Assembly: GCA_021733945.1 (NCBI GenBank)
Contig: JAIPJX010000043.1
Span: 1-33,585, forward strand
Length of the DNA stretch: 33,585 nt
Direction: 5' to 3'
Source: Verrucomicrobiota bacterium
GTDB lineage: Bacteria > Verrucomicrobiota > Verrucomicrobiia > Limisphaerales > SIBE01
Under the pieces are notes generated by a model that was not told the origin of the DNA, made no database searches, and worked only from the letters and a program-made list of their open reading frames with translations. Each line of letters opens with the position of its first letter. Position 1 is the stretch's first letter. The position numbers and the translations under genes were made by a program. Positions 17,016-29,675 of this stretch are shown here, piece after piece.

Positions 17016-19241
17016 GACAGCGGCACCGCGGTTGGGGCTGGACCCTGCATAGATGGCCAGCTTGGAACCGTCCCGTGAAAACGACAGATCGCGGACGCTC
17101 CACCAACCTTCCTCGGGTGCCTGCCACAGGATTGATTCCCGACCCGAATCCAGGTCGTACAAGGAGAGCGTCTTGTAGGCGGTGGTGGCGGCGAGAAGGT
17201 TGCGAACCGGCGAAAAGACCGCGCGCCCCTGATAGTTGGGATGGCCGGGGCTGGGATTCCCGCGATCCTCCCACGAGCGAACCAGCCGCCGGCTCGGGAC
17301 ATCCCACAAATCCACCTGTGGATTGCCGGAACCCTCGGCCCAGCCCGCGGCGAGGTGCTTGCCATCCGGAGAGAAACTGACAGAGAAACCCATCGTCGGC
17401 TTGTTGGTGAGCGTGACCAGGGCGCTGCTGCGGGTCAGCTGCCAGAGATAACGCCATTCCCAGCCGCGGAGGTCTTCCTCGCCGCGTTGCGGCCGATGCC
17501 GATCGAGCAGGCTGCGCGCCCGGCCCAGATTGTTCTGCTTGAATGACTGTTGGGCGAGATTCATGTCCGCCGCATAGAGCAACCGTTGGGATCGCCGCTG
17601 GTTTTCGACGGCCTTGAGTGCCTGCGCGTCGGCACGCTCATGCTCGATCTCGGCGATTTTTCGTTGCGCCGTTTCACTCTCCAACGCCTGGACCGCCACT
17701 TCGCGCAGACTGTTCTGCTCCCGCTCCGCCCGCGTGGCCCGGATCGCCTGCCAGGTGCTGACCGCGGCACCGATCATCAATGCTGCCGCCACGGCCGCCG
17801 CCGCCATGAACACGAGCTTGTTTCGGCGCAGGGTTTTCCGGAACCGGTAGGCCGCGCTGGGCGGCCGGGCGGTGACGGGCTCGCACTGCAGGTGCCTCTC
17901 GATGTCCGACGCAAGGCCGTTGGCCGTCTCGTAACGCCGCGCCCGGTCTTTCTCCAGGCACTTCATCACAATCCAATCCAGGTCGCCCTGAAGCTGCGAG
18001 ATCGTTTCCTTGAGGCGTAGGAGCCGACGTGAGGAGGCTCTGACATCCTCCTCGGAACCCCGGGTATCCGTCGAACCAGATTTGAGCCTCCTGACGCCGG
18101 CTCCTGCAAGCGTCTTGCTTAGCCGTGTGCTCGGGCGAACCGGTTCCGTCTGTCGGATCGTCTTGCGCATCGCCTCGATTCCCATCGACACGAGTTCTTT
18201 GCCGTCAAACGGGGGCGCGCCCACCAGCAATTCGTACAGCAACACCCCCAGGCTGTAGATGTCGCTGCGGGTATCGATATCCAACCCGCTCATCTCGGCT
18301 TGTTCCGGACTCATATACGCCGGGGTGCCAATAAACTGGTGCCATTGCGTGTAAACGGTCGCGTCTGTCAGACGGCCTTCGGTGGCTTTGGCGATTCCGA
18401 AATCAATGACCTTTGGTACGGGCACGCCGTCATGGAGCGTGACGAGGATGTTCGACGGCTTGATGTCGCGGTGAATGATGCCCTTCTGGTGTGCGTGCTG
18501 GATGGCGTGGCAAACCGGAATAAACAGTTCGAGCCGTTCCTGGGTCGAGAGTCTGTTGTTGTCGCAGTACTCGGTGATCGGCACGCCGCGCACCAGTTCC
18601 ATGACGAAATAGGGACGGCCGGCACCGATTCCATTCCAGCTGCGGGCGGACAGACGGCCCTCTCCAGGGTGGGCCCTGTGGTGGGGTCCGTGGCAGGGCC
18701 TGTCGCGTTGCGACAGGCCAGGTTGTCGCAGCGCAACACCCTCCACCTTGGATTCAGGGGCATCCTGTGCCGGGGACTCTTGATCCAGGCTGAAGCCATT
18801 TTCCGTTGCTCCGGCATCCAGCACTTTGGCGATGTTGGGATGGTCCATCATGGCCAGAGCCTGCCGCTCCGCCTCGAAGCGCGCGACGACCGCCCTGGTG
18901 TCCATGCCCAGCTTGATGACTTTCAAGGCCACTCGACGACGGACGGGCTCGGTCTGTTCCGCCACATAGACCACGCCGCAGCCGCCTTCGCCGATCTGCT
19001 CCAGCAGTTTATAGCGACCGACCAGCGTGCCGACGCTTTCCGGAGCAGGCGACGCCATGGTCGGGGCTTCCTCCAGAAAGATGCGGTCCGGAGTCTCGTG
19101 GCTCGCGAGGAGGGATTCCACTTCCCGGCGCAACTCGGGATCGGGGCACGACCGGCTCAGGTAGTCCGCCCGCTGCGCCTCGGTCTCCAAGGCCACGGCG
19201 GCTTCGAAAATGGCTTCGATCTTGTCGAAAGGACTGCTCAT
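17013..19241 (-). CDS. Ser/Thr protein kinase with membrane helix and start of WD40 propeller
   Basis: This 742-aa protein has a helical N-terminal segment (about 1-70), then a PknB-type kinase with IGEGGCGVVYVAEQ, Lys107 (VALKVIKLG), HRDIKPSN (Asp259), DFG (Asp280) and GTPAYMSPEQA; all catalytic residues are present. A membrane helix (about 474-497) and a coiled coil (about 500-570) follow, then the first WD40 blades. It should sit in the inner membrane and phosphorylate unknown targets. The gene follows the ECF sigma gene by 77 bp, the usual partnership in this phylum. Two stretches, residues 149-207 and about 379-409, are absent from the paralogue and are encoded by dispersed repeats; the first lies between the N-lobe and the hinge, so activity may be affected. 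Confidence 0.9.
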   Translation of the reverse strand: MSSPFDKIEAIFEAAVALETEAQRADYLSRSCPDPELRREVESLLASHETPDRIFLEEAPTMASPAPESVGTLVGRYKLLEQIGEGGCGVVYVAEQTEPVRRRVALKVIKLGMDTRAVVARFEAERQALAMMDHPNIAKVLDAGATENGFSLDQESPAQDAPESKVEGVALRQPGLSQRDRPCHGPHHRAHPGEGRLSARSWNGIGAGRPYFVMELVRGVPITEYCDNNRLSTQERLELFIPVCHAIQHAHQKGIIHRDIKPSNILVTLHDGVPVPKVIDFGIAKATEGRLTDATVYTQWHQFIGTPAYMSPEQAEMSGLDIDTRSDIYSLGVLLYELLVGAPPFDGKELVSMGIEAMRKTIRQTEPVRPSTRLSKTLAGAGVRRLKSGSTDTRGSEEDVRASSRRLLRLKETISQLQGDLDWIVMKCLEKDRARRYETANGLASDIERHLQCEPVTARPPSAAYRFRKTLRRNKLVFMAAAAVAAALMIGAAVSTWQAIRATRAEREQNSLREVAVQALESETAQRKIAEIEHERADAQALKAVENQRRSQRLLYAADMNLAQQSFKQNNLGRARSLLDRHRPQRGEEDLRGWEWRYLWQLTRSSALVTLTNKPTMGFSVSFSPDGKHLAAGWAEGSGNPQVDLWDVPSRRLVRSWEDRGNPSPGHPNYQGRAVFSPVRNLLAATTAYKTLSLYDLDSGRESILWQAPEEGWWSVRDLSFSRDGSKLAIYAGSSPNRGAAV
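18017..18107. repeat. 91-bp palindromic repeat inside the kinase gene
   Basis: The ends, 18017-18040 and 18084-18107, are inverted repeats (21 of 24 bases) starting GTAGGAGCCGACGT. The element matches in ends, length and internal CCTCGGAA the 89-bp palindromes of the array at the window's right end (for example 32872-32960). It is translated as about 30 residues in place of about 13 in the paralogue. Confidence 0.8.
18621..18797. repeat. 177-bp in-frame insertion carrying REP-like hairpins, inside the kinase gene
   Basis: The paralogue reads GATETGRPFFAMELV; here GATEN and GRPYFVMELV are split by 59 codons. The insert contains the hairpin CCTGTCGCGTTGCGACAGG (within 18697-18719), then GTTGTCGCAGCGCAACAC and CTCCACC. 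These are the same TGTCGC/GCGACA cores and the same trailing heptamer as in the units at 9281-10616. Confidence 0.8.
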
Positions 19242-19263
19242 TTGCGCGTGCGGTTCATCGCGT

Positions 19264-19301
19264 CACACTATCTGGCGATATTCGCGGGGCAAAACAGACA
19301 T
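19264..19301 (-). promoter_or_regulatory. Candidate ECF-sigma promoter upstream of the kinase gene
   Basis: Read leftwards, ATGTCTGTTTTG is followed, after 11 bases, by TCGCCAGAT, ending 23 bp before the kinase ATG at 19241. It is the partner of the block at 14966-15003. It lies between the sigma gene and the kinase gene, so the kinase could be transcribed separately by that sigma factor. Confidence 0.55.
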
Positions 19302-19318
19302 CTGATTAGAAAAATTTA

Positions 19319-19873
19319 TCAGCTCCTCAGGAGCTCGCGGGATAGCCACGCTTTGGCGAAGGTCCAGTCCCGTTGAACCGTTTTTTCGGAAGCATCGAGG
19401 GCCGAGGCAATCTCCTGAATTTCCAGGCCAACGAAAATGCGCATCTTCACCACGTCCGCTTTTCTGGGATCGACCTCTGCCAAACGCTCAAGAGCTTCGT
19501 TCACCTGGAGGCACTTTTCGTCGTCCGCGGCGATGGGTAGGTTGATCACTTCATAGTCAACCCGTTCGAACTGACCGCCGTGGCGAAGCCGCAGCTTGCG
19601 TCTCGCGTTTTCCACGAGGATTCGGCGCATGGCCTCGGCGGCGGCGCTGAAGAAGTGCTCCCGCCCGCGCCAGCTCTGGCGATTGGACTGGTTCAGGCGC
19701 AACCACGCTTCATGGACGAGTGCGGTCGGCTGCAGGGTGTGGTTGGAGCGCTCCAGGAACATCTTGTGCGCCGCCAGCCTTCGCAACTCCTCGTACACCA
19801 GAGGCATCAATTCCGCCGTCGCGCGGGAGTCGCCTTGCTCGACAAGCTGAAGAACGCGGGTGATGTCGCTCAT
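19319..19873 (-). CDS. ECF-type RNA polymerase sigma factor (Sig-70_X6-like)
   Basis: The 184-aa protein contains region 2 (LMPLVYEELRRLAAHKM, then ALVHEAWLRL and HFFSAAAEAMRRILVENARRK) and region 4 (LAEVDPRKADVVKMRIFVGLEIQEIASALDASEKTVQRDW, with a helix-turn-helix). The NHTLQPTALVHEAWLRL signature is typical of the large group of ECF factors in Planctomycetes and Verrucomicrobia that sit beside protein kinases. The kinase gene follows directly. No anti-sigma gene is seen; in this group the kinase is thought to take the controlling role. The divergent gap 19874-20106 separates it from the oxidoreductase gene. Confidence 0.93.
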   Translation of the reverse strand: MSDITRVLQLVEQGDSRATAELMPLVYEELRRLAAHKMFLERSNHTLQPTALVHEAWLRLNQSNRQSWRGREHFFSAAAEAMRRILVENARRKLRLRHGGQFERVDYEVINLPIAADDEKCLQVNEALERLAEVDPRKADVVKMRIFVGLEIQEIASALDASEKTVQRDWTFAKAWLSRELLRS

Positions 19874-20027
19874 GCTTTGAAAGTAATGGAGAATCTCGCA
19901 GCTTGCCAGCGTGAAAGATCAGGACGACGCCGGGCAACGACGAAACGACGCCGGATCACGTGCCATTGTTTCGTCGCCGTTCAACCGATACCCACATCAG
20001 GACCCGGTTGGCGCTGCCTTGTTCCCG

Positions 20028-20056
20028 TTGACCTCCATACCGATTGCCCCTATAAA
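20028..20056 (+). promoter_or_regulatory. Sigma70-like promoter of the oxidoreductase gene
   Basis: TTGACC (20028-20033) and TATAAA (20051-20056) are separated by exactly 17 bp. A start near 20063 would give a leader of about 44 nt before the ATG at 20107. Confidence 0.6.
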
Positions 20057-20106
20057 CGGCCAGATATCAATTGACAATTTCCAAACAAACAATCACGCAC
20101 AAGTAT

Positions 20107-21270
20107 ATGAGCAGAAAAATTCGTTTCGGCATGGTGGGCGGCGGACAGGGCGCCTTCATCGGCGGCGTGCATCGCATCGCGGCGGGCATTGACGGACAGA
20201 TAGAACTCGTTTGCGGCGCGTTCTCGTCCGATCCCAAGAAGTCCCGGGCCAGTGGCGGGGACCTCTTTCTCCCGCCAAACCGCTGCTACGGGAGCTACCA
20301 GGAGATGTTCGAGAAGGAAGCTCAACTGCCCGAGGGCGAGCGCATGGATTTCGTTTCGATCGTTACGCCGAATCACATGCACTTTCCGCCGGCCAAGATG
20401 GCACTGGAAAACGGTTTTCACGTGCTGAGCGACAAGCCCGCGACGTTCGATCTCGCCGAGTCGAAGGCGCTGGGAAAGATCGTCAAGCAGAGCAAACTGC
20501 TCTACGGGCTCACACACAATTACACCGGCTATCCCCTGGTGAAGCAGGCCCGGGACATGATCCGCGCCGGCAAACTCGGCAAGATCCGCAAGGTCGTGGT
20601 CGAGTATCCCCAGGGCTGGCTGGCGACGCGGCTCGAGGAGTCCGGCCAGAAGCAGGCTTCCTGGCGCACCGATCCCAAGCGATCCGGCGCCGCCGGCAGC
20701 ATCGGCGACATCGGCACCCACGCGGAGAATCTGGCCGAGTACATTTCCGGCCTGCAGATCAAGGAACTGGCGGCGGACATCACGGCCTTTGTTCCCGGCC
20801 GGAAACTGGATGACGACGCCAATGTGCTGCTTCGGTTCAAAGGGGGTGCCAAGGGCATTCTCCACTGCTCGCAAATTTCTGTCGGCGAAGAAAACAACCT
20901 GAACATCCGCGTCTACGGCGAGATCGGCGGCATCGAATGGCATCAGAACGAGCCGAACACAATGCTCGTGAAATGGCTCGACCAGCCCATGCAGGTGTTC
21001 CGCACGGGCAATGGTTACCTCGGTGCGAATGCCGCCGCTGCAACCCGCACCCCGCCATCGCATCCGGAAGGCTACCTGGAAGCCTTTGCGAACATTTACA
21101 GGAATTTCGCCGCACACATCCGGTCGAAGATCGAGAAGACAAAACTCGCGAAGGACGATCCGGCGCTGGATTACCCGACGATCACGGACGGCATCCGCGG
21201 CATGGCCTTCATCGAGGCCGTCGTCAAGTCATCGAAAGCAAACGCCCGCTGGACACCGCTGAAGGTATAG
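20107..21270 (+). CDS. Gfo/Idh/MocA family NAD(P)-dependent oxidoreductase
   Basis: The 387-aa protein starts [23 protein letters not shown], a Rossmann dinucleotide-binding motif. [30 protein letters not shown] contains the family's conserved EKP-like lysine motif (here DKP), and the second domain has [16 protein letters not shown], where the catalytic histidine lies in GTH. The family oxidises sugars, inositols or related polyols; the substrate cannot be told. The frame is open 12 codons further upstream, but the ATG at 20107 fits the family start and the promoter. There is no Tat or Sec signal, so it is cytoplasmic. It has its own promoter and terminator, so it is probably monocistronic. 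Confidence 0.93.
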   Translation: MSRKIRFGMVGGGQGAFIGGVHRIAAGIDGQIELVCGAFSSDPKKSRASGGDLFLPPNRCYGSYQEMFEKEAQLPEGERMDFVSIVTPNHMHFPPAKMALENGFHVLSDKPATFDLAESKALGKIVKQSKLLYGLTHNYTGYPLVKQARDMIRAGKLGKIRKVVVEYPQGWLATRLEESGQKQASWRTDPKRSGAAGSIGDIGTHAENLAEYISGLQIKELAADITAFVPGRKLDDDANVLLRFKGGAKGILHCSQISVGEENNLNIRVYGEIGGIEWHQNEPNTMLVKWLDQPMQVFRTGNGYLGANAAAATRTPPSHPEGYLEAFANIYRNFAAHIRSKIEKTKLAKDDPALDYPTITDGIRGMAFIEAVVKSSKANARWTPLKV

Positions 21271-21288
21271 CGGCGGGACGCGGCACGG

Positions 21289-21318
21289 AAAGGCAGGCGG
21301 CCATCGTTGCCTGCTTTT
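21289..21318 (+). terminator. Rho-independent terminator of the oxidoreductase gene
   Basis: GCAGGC (21293-21298) pairs with GCCTGC (21309-21314) across a ten-base loop, extended by AAAG/TTTT flanks, 20 bp after the stop codon. The remaining 21319-21486 up to the kinase gene is GC-rich with no clear promoter. Confidence 0.6.
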
Positions 21319-21486
21319 CCCAAAATCCCGGCTTGAATGCGGGCACCCGTCAACCCGGAAAACCCACCGGATAGACCGCCGGTGCAACCCCTCCGTCACC
21401 GTCCGACCCTCCCGGCGGGGGCGGTGTGTATTCGACGCCGGGCCCGATGATGGACCGGGTGACCTGTCATTCTCAAGAGCCCAGCC

Positions 21487-25524
<4,038 letters not shown>

Positions 25525-25547
25525 TATTCCCGCAGTGGGGGCCAACG

Positions 25548-25577
25548 CACGGCCGGAGTGCACGGTGCGGAGCCGTG
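25548..25577 (+). other. Hairpin after the second kinase gene
   Basis: CACGGC (25548-25553) pairs with GCCGTG (25572-25577), 23 bp after the kinase stop. No T-run follows, so it is a weak terminator at best; it may be another dispersed palindrome. The gap 25525-25828 otherwise holds only the twin-hairpin repeat. Confidence 0.35.
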
Positions 25578-25680
25578 GAACCCGGAAGACCGGATTTTTA
25601 TTTGAGCAACGATGTTAAGTCGCACAGCGTGGTCGCGCTTTGGGATTCTGGAGTGGCGTTGAGTGGACTGCAAGCGGGAT

Positions 25681-25720
25681 GCGGATTACCAATCCGCGAT
25701 ACGGCCGATTGCCAATCGGC
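25681..25720. repeat. Twin-hairpin dispersed repeat, copy B
   Basis: GCGGATTACCAATCCGC (25681-25697), then GATACG, then GCCGATTGCCAATCGGC (25704-25720), with the same 23-bp register as copy A at 15231-15270. Each copy lies just past the 3' end of a kinase-WD40 gene. Confidence 0.8.
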
Positions 25721-25828
25721 GTTACGTCGTTACGGGACTACCGGACTACGCGGCACGCGGGCGAAACGCCATCCTTTGCCCTGAGAAGTCCGCTTTTTTT
25801 CCGAACGCGCATCGTCGGGCGCTGTGAT

Positions 25829-27208
25829 TCACAATGAGTATTTACATCCGAACCAGATCAGATGCCTTGTGAATTCGCGGCCGTCCGTCATGGCCACCCG
25901 GCTTTGAGACCAATCGTAGGAATAACCGATCTCACCCTTCCCATGAGGGCTGATCGCGAAGGTGAACGACGCGCTGGGAGTAAAAATCCAGTCATCCCGC
26001 GCCACCGGAGCCATCCAATCGGCCTGATACGCGCGGAAACCCATTGTGGAACCGAGACCGGGACCAAGGCCGTGCCGCCAGGACAGATCGTAACTGGTGT
26101 CCCGGTAAACGGAACAACTGGCAAACGCAGGTTGTTCGAACTGCCGGATTTTGAGGGTGATCGCATCACGATCGGTCGGTTTGAGAGAAACGAACGAGTC
26201 CACATACAAAACGACATGATCCGCTTCGGAGCGAGGGTCGATGTTCGGGCCGAATCTCCGGAAATCAGGGCCAAGGGAAATTCCAAGCTCCATCCAGGAG
26301 ACGGGTTTGCCTTCCAAACCGACCAGCAGGCGCTGGTATGTGTTGTCGTATTCAAACGGTACCCCGATCAACCGGCCCTCATCCTGATAACCGTTGCGAT
26401 ACCCGAAAACAAAGTCCGTGTGAGGAAGAACGCGATAGCCGGCATCGAAGCCGCCGTTGAAATCGCTCCGATCCACGTAGTTCAGATAACCGCGGTTTTC
26501 AGGAAGCCGCGTGTCCAGCTGCTTTGTGAAAAAATGGTGAAGGAACACGCTGCCGATCGGCCTGAAGAACCATTCGCCGAACTTCAGGGTGATTTCGAAT
26601 CCGCCCCGATAGAGGAAGGCCGCACGCCGATCCCGTATTGGAATTCCGCCAATCGCGGGGGCACCGCCCGGTCCTCCGAAGAACAGCCCCAGGTCACTTC
26701 CATCGATCCACGTGACGTGGTTGGGCAACTCCCATGCGGCATCGCGAATCGTGCCTCCCAAGCGCAGCATGCCCCGGTGGGTCACATGATCTTCGGAGGA
26801 TTCCGAGTGGTAAAAAACGACTTCCGGCTCGTAACCTGCCGCCAGATGAACCATCGGGTTTGGAGTGAGGGTGAAGCCCAGATGAGGGACCACGGAAGTC
26901 ACCCAGGAACCCTGCCTGGATGGCGCGGCCTTCGGCACGAGATCAAGATCCGGTTTCAAGTCCTGCAAATAGACATTGCTGTCGAACGCCTCACGCAAGG
27001 CGATCTCCGCCTTATAAGTGAAGTTGCTGGAGAATGGATTCAGAGTGGATGCGGTCCCGGGCACAAGCCATCCCAGTGACAACAGGATCAAAAGAATGCG
27101 CTTCAGAGTACCAGGATCAAGGAACTGAGAGCCCGGCGTGGGTGGTGGCGCGAGGCGGAATGTTTCACTGCTTAACCCCGGGCTCGGATTCGTGACCGAA
27201 TGGTGCAT
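25829..27208 (-). CDS. Putative outer-membrane beta-barrel protein
   Basis: From the ATG at 27208 the frame gives 459 aa. A signal-like helix (LKRILLILLSLGWLVPGTAS) lies at residues 35-54, after an unusually long leader; a CTG at 27106 directly before it might be the true start. The rest alternates hydrophobic and polar residues in many strands with aromatic girdles (FTYKAEIALREAFDSNVYL, VHLAAGYEPEVVFYHS, HTDFVFGYRNGYQDEG, KGEIGYSYDWSQSRVAM), as in DUF560- or BBP2-like barrels. It ends with WFGCKYSL. The gene starts 58 bp after the acs stop on the same strand, so the two may be cotranscribed. No transport substrate can be named. Confidence 0.75.
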   Translation of the reverse strand: MHHSVTNPSPGLSSETFRLAPPPTPGSQFLDPGTLKRILLILLSLGWLVPGTASTLNPFSSNFTYKAEIALREAFDSNVYLQDLKPDLDLVPKAAPSRQGSWVTSVVPHLGFTLTPNPMVHLAAGYEPEVVFYHSESSEDHVTHRGMLRLGGTIRDAAWELPNHVTWIDGSDLGLFFGGPGGAPAIGGIPIRDRRAAFLYRGGFEITLKFGEWFFRPIGSVFLHHFFTKQLDTRLPENRGYLNYVDRSDFNGGFDAGYRVLPHTDFVFGYRNGYQDEGRLIGVPFEYDNTYQRLLVGLEGKPVSWMELGISLGPDFRRFGPNIDPRSEADHVVLYVDSFVSLKPTDRDAITLKIRQFEQPAFASCSVYRDTSYDLSWRHGLGPGLGSTMGFRAYQADWMAPVARDDWIFTPSASFTFAISPHGKGEIGYSYDWSQSRVAMTDGREFTRHLIWFGCKYSL

Positions 27209-27266
27209 GGTGCCTGGCGGAGTTTGGTTTCCACAGGAACACTCCGCGGATGACGGGAACTCCAGT

Positions 27267-29249
27267 CTACTGCCGTCCCCGTACGAGCGCGTCCACAACC
27301 TGGGGTTCGGCCAGGGTCGTGGTGTCGCCGATCTGCTCGGATTGGCCTTCGGCGATCTTGCGCAGAATACGCCGCATGATTTTTCCGGACCGGGTTTTCG
27401 GAAGCGCCGGCGCAAACTGGATCCTATCCGGCACTGCGATCGGGCCGATCTCCCTGCGGACATGGAGAGCCAGCTCCCTTTTCAGATCATCGCTGGGATG
27501 CACTCCGTCCTTCAAGGTGACAAAGGCATAGAGAGATTGCCCCTTGATATCGTGGGGCATGGGTGCGACCGCGGCTTCTGCCACCTTCGGATGACTCACA
27601 AACGCGCTCTCCACCTCGGCAGTGCCGATCCGGTGACCCGAAACGTTGACGACATCGTCGATGCGTCCCATGAGCCAATAATCAGAATCCGGATCCACGC
27701 GGCATCCGTCCCCGGTGAAGTAGAGATTCGGGAACATTGTGAAGTAGGTTTCGACAAACCGGTCGTGATCCCCCCACATGGATCGCGCCATTCCGGGCCA
27801 GGGTTTTTTGATGCACAATTTGCCACCCTCGTTTGGGGCGCATTCCGAGCCGTCATCCCGCAGGACAACAGGTTCGACCCCGAAAAAGGGTTTGTTCGCA
27901 CTGCCCGGCTTCAGCGTATGCACCCCCGGGAGCGGCGAGATCAGAATGCCGCCGGTTTCGGTTTGCCACCAGGTATCGACGATTGGGCATCGGCCTTTTC
28001 CAATCACACGGTGATACCACAACCACGCTTCTGGATTGATGGGTTCCCCAACCGTTCCCAGGATGCGGAGCGTGCTTAAGTCCTGTTTTTCGGGCCATGC
28101 GTCGCCGAGCCGGATCAGGGAACGGATGGCGGTCGGCGCGGTGTAGAAAATCGTCACCCGATGTTTTGCCGCCACCTGCCAGAACCGGTCGGGTTGCGGA
28201 TACGTCGGAACGCCCTCGAACATCACGCTGGTGGCACCGTTGCAGAGCGGACCATAGACGATGTAGCTGTGGCCCGTGACCCAACCGATATCGGCGGTGC
28301 ACCAGTAGATGTCTTCCTCGTGCACATCGAAGACGTATTTGTGCGTGATGCTGGCGTACAAAAGATATCCGGCCGTTGTATGAAGGAGACCCTTGGGTTT
28401 GCCGGTGGAGCCGGAGGTGTACAGGATGAACAACGGATCTTCCGCATTCATGACGGCGGGAGCGCACTCGGCGGGAGCGCCCGCCATCAGGTCATGGTAC
28501 CAGACGTCGCGGTTCGGGACCATGGAGCATGGGGACTCGTTGCGCCTGACGACGACGACTTTTTCGATGCCCGGGGTGTGCTTCAGGGCTTCATCCGAAA
28601 GCGCCTTGAGAGGGATTTGTTTGCCGGCCCGCAGGGAGACGTTGGACGTGATCAAGAGCCGGCAGGTGGAGTCGTTGATCCGATCGGCCAGCGCCTCGGC
28701 GCTGAACCCACCAAAGACCACGGAATGAATCGCGCCGATACGCGCGCAGGCCAGCATCACGATTGGCAGTTCGGGAATCATGGGGAGGTAAACAGCCACG
28801 CGATCGCCCTTGTGCACGCCCAGTGACTTCAACCCATTGGCGAACCTGCAAACCTGCGCGTGCAGTTCCTCGTAGCTCAGGATGCGAGTCTCTTCATCCG
28901 GTTCACCCTGCCAAACGAGCGCGGGCTTTGTCCTGCGATCGGTTTGGAGATGCCGGTCGAGACAATTCACGCTGGCGTTGAGCTGTCCGTTCTCAAACCA
29001 CGCGTGCTGAATGCGACGATCGACGGTGTCCCAGACATACCGCCGGCCGCGCGTGGGCACCTTCATCCAGGCCAGGGTTTTTGCCTGCTCGAGCCAGAAC
29101 CCGTTGGGGTCGTGAATCGACCGTTGATACCATTCCTTGTATTGCGCCTCATTGAGGAGGGCGTTTTGCCGCACCTGATCGGATGGCGGAAACGTGCGTG
29201 TTTCCTGCATCAACGAGTCGGTGGATTGAATTGGGGATGAAGCACTCAT
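27267..29249 (-). CDS. acs: Acetyl-CoA synthetase (AMP-forming)
   Basis: The 660-aa protein (usual length about 650) has the ACS N-terminal segment ([14 protein letters not shown]), the AMP-binding motif [89 protein letters not shown], and the C-terminal [15 protein letters not shown] with Lys623, the lysine acetylated in Salmonella Acs. It activates acetate to acetyl-CoA through acetyl-AMP. The ATG at 29249 is preferred over one at 29330, because the 27 extra residues are encoded by a palindromic element. A weak AGG precedes the start. Confidence 0.96.
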   Translation of the reverse strand: MSASSPIQSTDSLMQETRTFPPSDQVRQNALLNEAQYKEWYQRSIHDPNGFWLEQAKTLAWMKVPTRGRRYVWDTVDRRIQHAWFENGQLNASVNCLDRHLQTDRRTKPALVWQGEPDEETRILSYEELHAQVCRFANGLKSLGVHKGDRVAVYLPMIPELPIVMLACARIGAIHSVVFGGFSAEALADRINDSTCRLLITSNVSLRAGKQIPLKALSDEALKHTPGIEKVVVVRRNESPCSMVPNRDVWYHDLMAGAPAECAPAVMNAEDPLFILYTSGSTGKPKGLLHTTAGYLLYASITHKYVFDVHEEDIYWCTADIGWVTGHSYIVYGPLCNGATSVMFEGVPTYPQPDRFWQVAAKHRVTIFYTAPTAIRSLIRLGDAWPEKQDLSTLRILGTVGEPINPEAWLWYHRVIGKGRCPIVDTWWQTETGGILISPLPGVHTLKPGSANKPFFGVEPVVLRDDGSECAPNEGGKLCIKKPWPGMARSMWGDHDRFVETYFTMFPNLYFTGDGCRVDPDSDYWLMGRIDDVVNVSGHRIGTAEVESAFVSHPKVAEAAVAPMPHDIKGQSLYAFVTLKDGVHPSDDLKRELALHVRREIGPIAVPDRIQFAPALPKTRSGKIMRRILRKIAEGQSEQIGDTTTLAEPQVVDALVRGRQ

Positions 29250-29257
29250 GGCACCTG

Positions 29258-29334
29258 GGAGTTGTAGCGGCACCCGGGCTCGGTCTCCGGCGAAAGCCTT
29301 CGACCGGTCGAAGACCTGGGCCGGTGACAACTCC
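29258..29334. repeat. Palindromic element in the acs leader
   Basis: GGAGTTGT (29258-29265) and ACAACTCC (29327-29334) form the ends, and a perfect 16-bp palindrome CTTCGACCGGTCGAAG (29298-29313) lies off-centre; GCACCCGGG/CCTGGGCCGG stretches pair in part. It starts nine bases before the acs ATG, so its RNA form would fold over the ribosome site. No second copy is in the window. Confidence 0.55.
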
Positions 29335-29508
29335 GACCCTGTCGGTGCAGGCGTTGCCGTTGCATTGGTACGGACTGATGCAGTTGGACTTGTCGGTCAT
29401 CGCGTTGGTTGCCCTGTTTTAGCCAACCTCCATAAGCCGGATCCACCGTGCTCGCCGAATCGTGGCAATCACTACACGTTTATTGATGGGGATTTTTTGG
29501 AAGGTCCG

Positions 29509-29561
29509 GTTCCCAGAGCGTTTCAAGGTGGCACCGGCGTCCCGAGCTGGAGCCTGGGAAC
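29509..29561. repeat. Inverted repeat in the metX-acs gap
   Basis: GTTCCCAG (29509-29516) and CTGGGAAC (29554-29561) are reverse complements. The sequence GAGCTGGAGCCTGGGAAC resembles a widespread class of short bacterial dispersed repeats. The gap 29335-29675 has no gene; leftward of metX, an AGCCC/GGGCT hairpin near 29600 without a T-run is the only terminator-like feature. Confidence 0.4.
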
Positions 29562-29675
29562 GGAGGGTTCCCGGTATGGGCGAACGCGAAGCAAGCCCTT
29601 CAGGGGGCTCCGGAACCAAGATCACGGCACAACCCTGAACACGCCCTGTCTCAACTCATCAAACGGTGCGATTGT

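Noticed and set aside
25862-27079. Open frame of 405 codons on the + strand opposite the barrel protein
   Set aside because: The leftward frame has a signal peptide and beta-barrel pattern; the + frame has none.
27209-27463. Extended start of the barrel protein at 27463
   Set aside because: It overlaps the end of acs in another frame, and the residues have no signal-peptide character.
29250-29330. Extended start of acetyl-CoA synthetase at 29330
   Set aside because: The added 27 residues are encoded by a palindromic repeat and do not resemble Acs N-termini.
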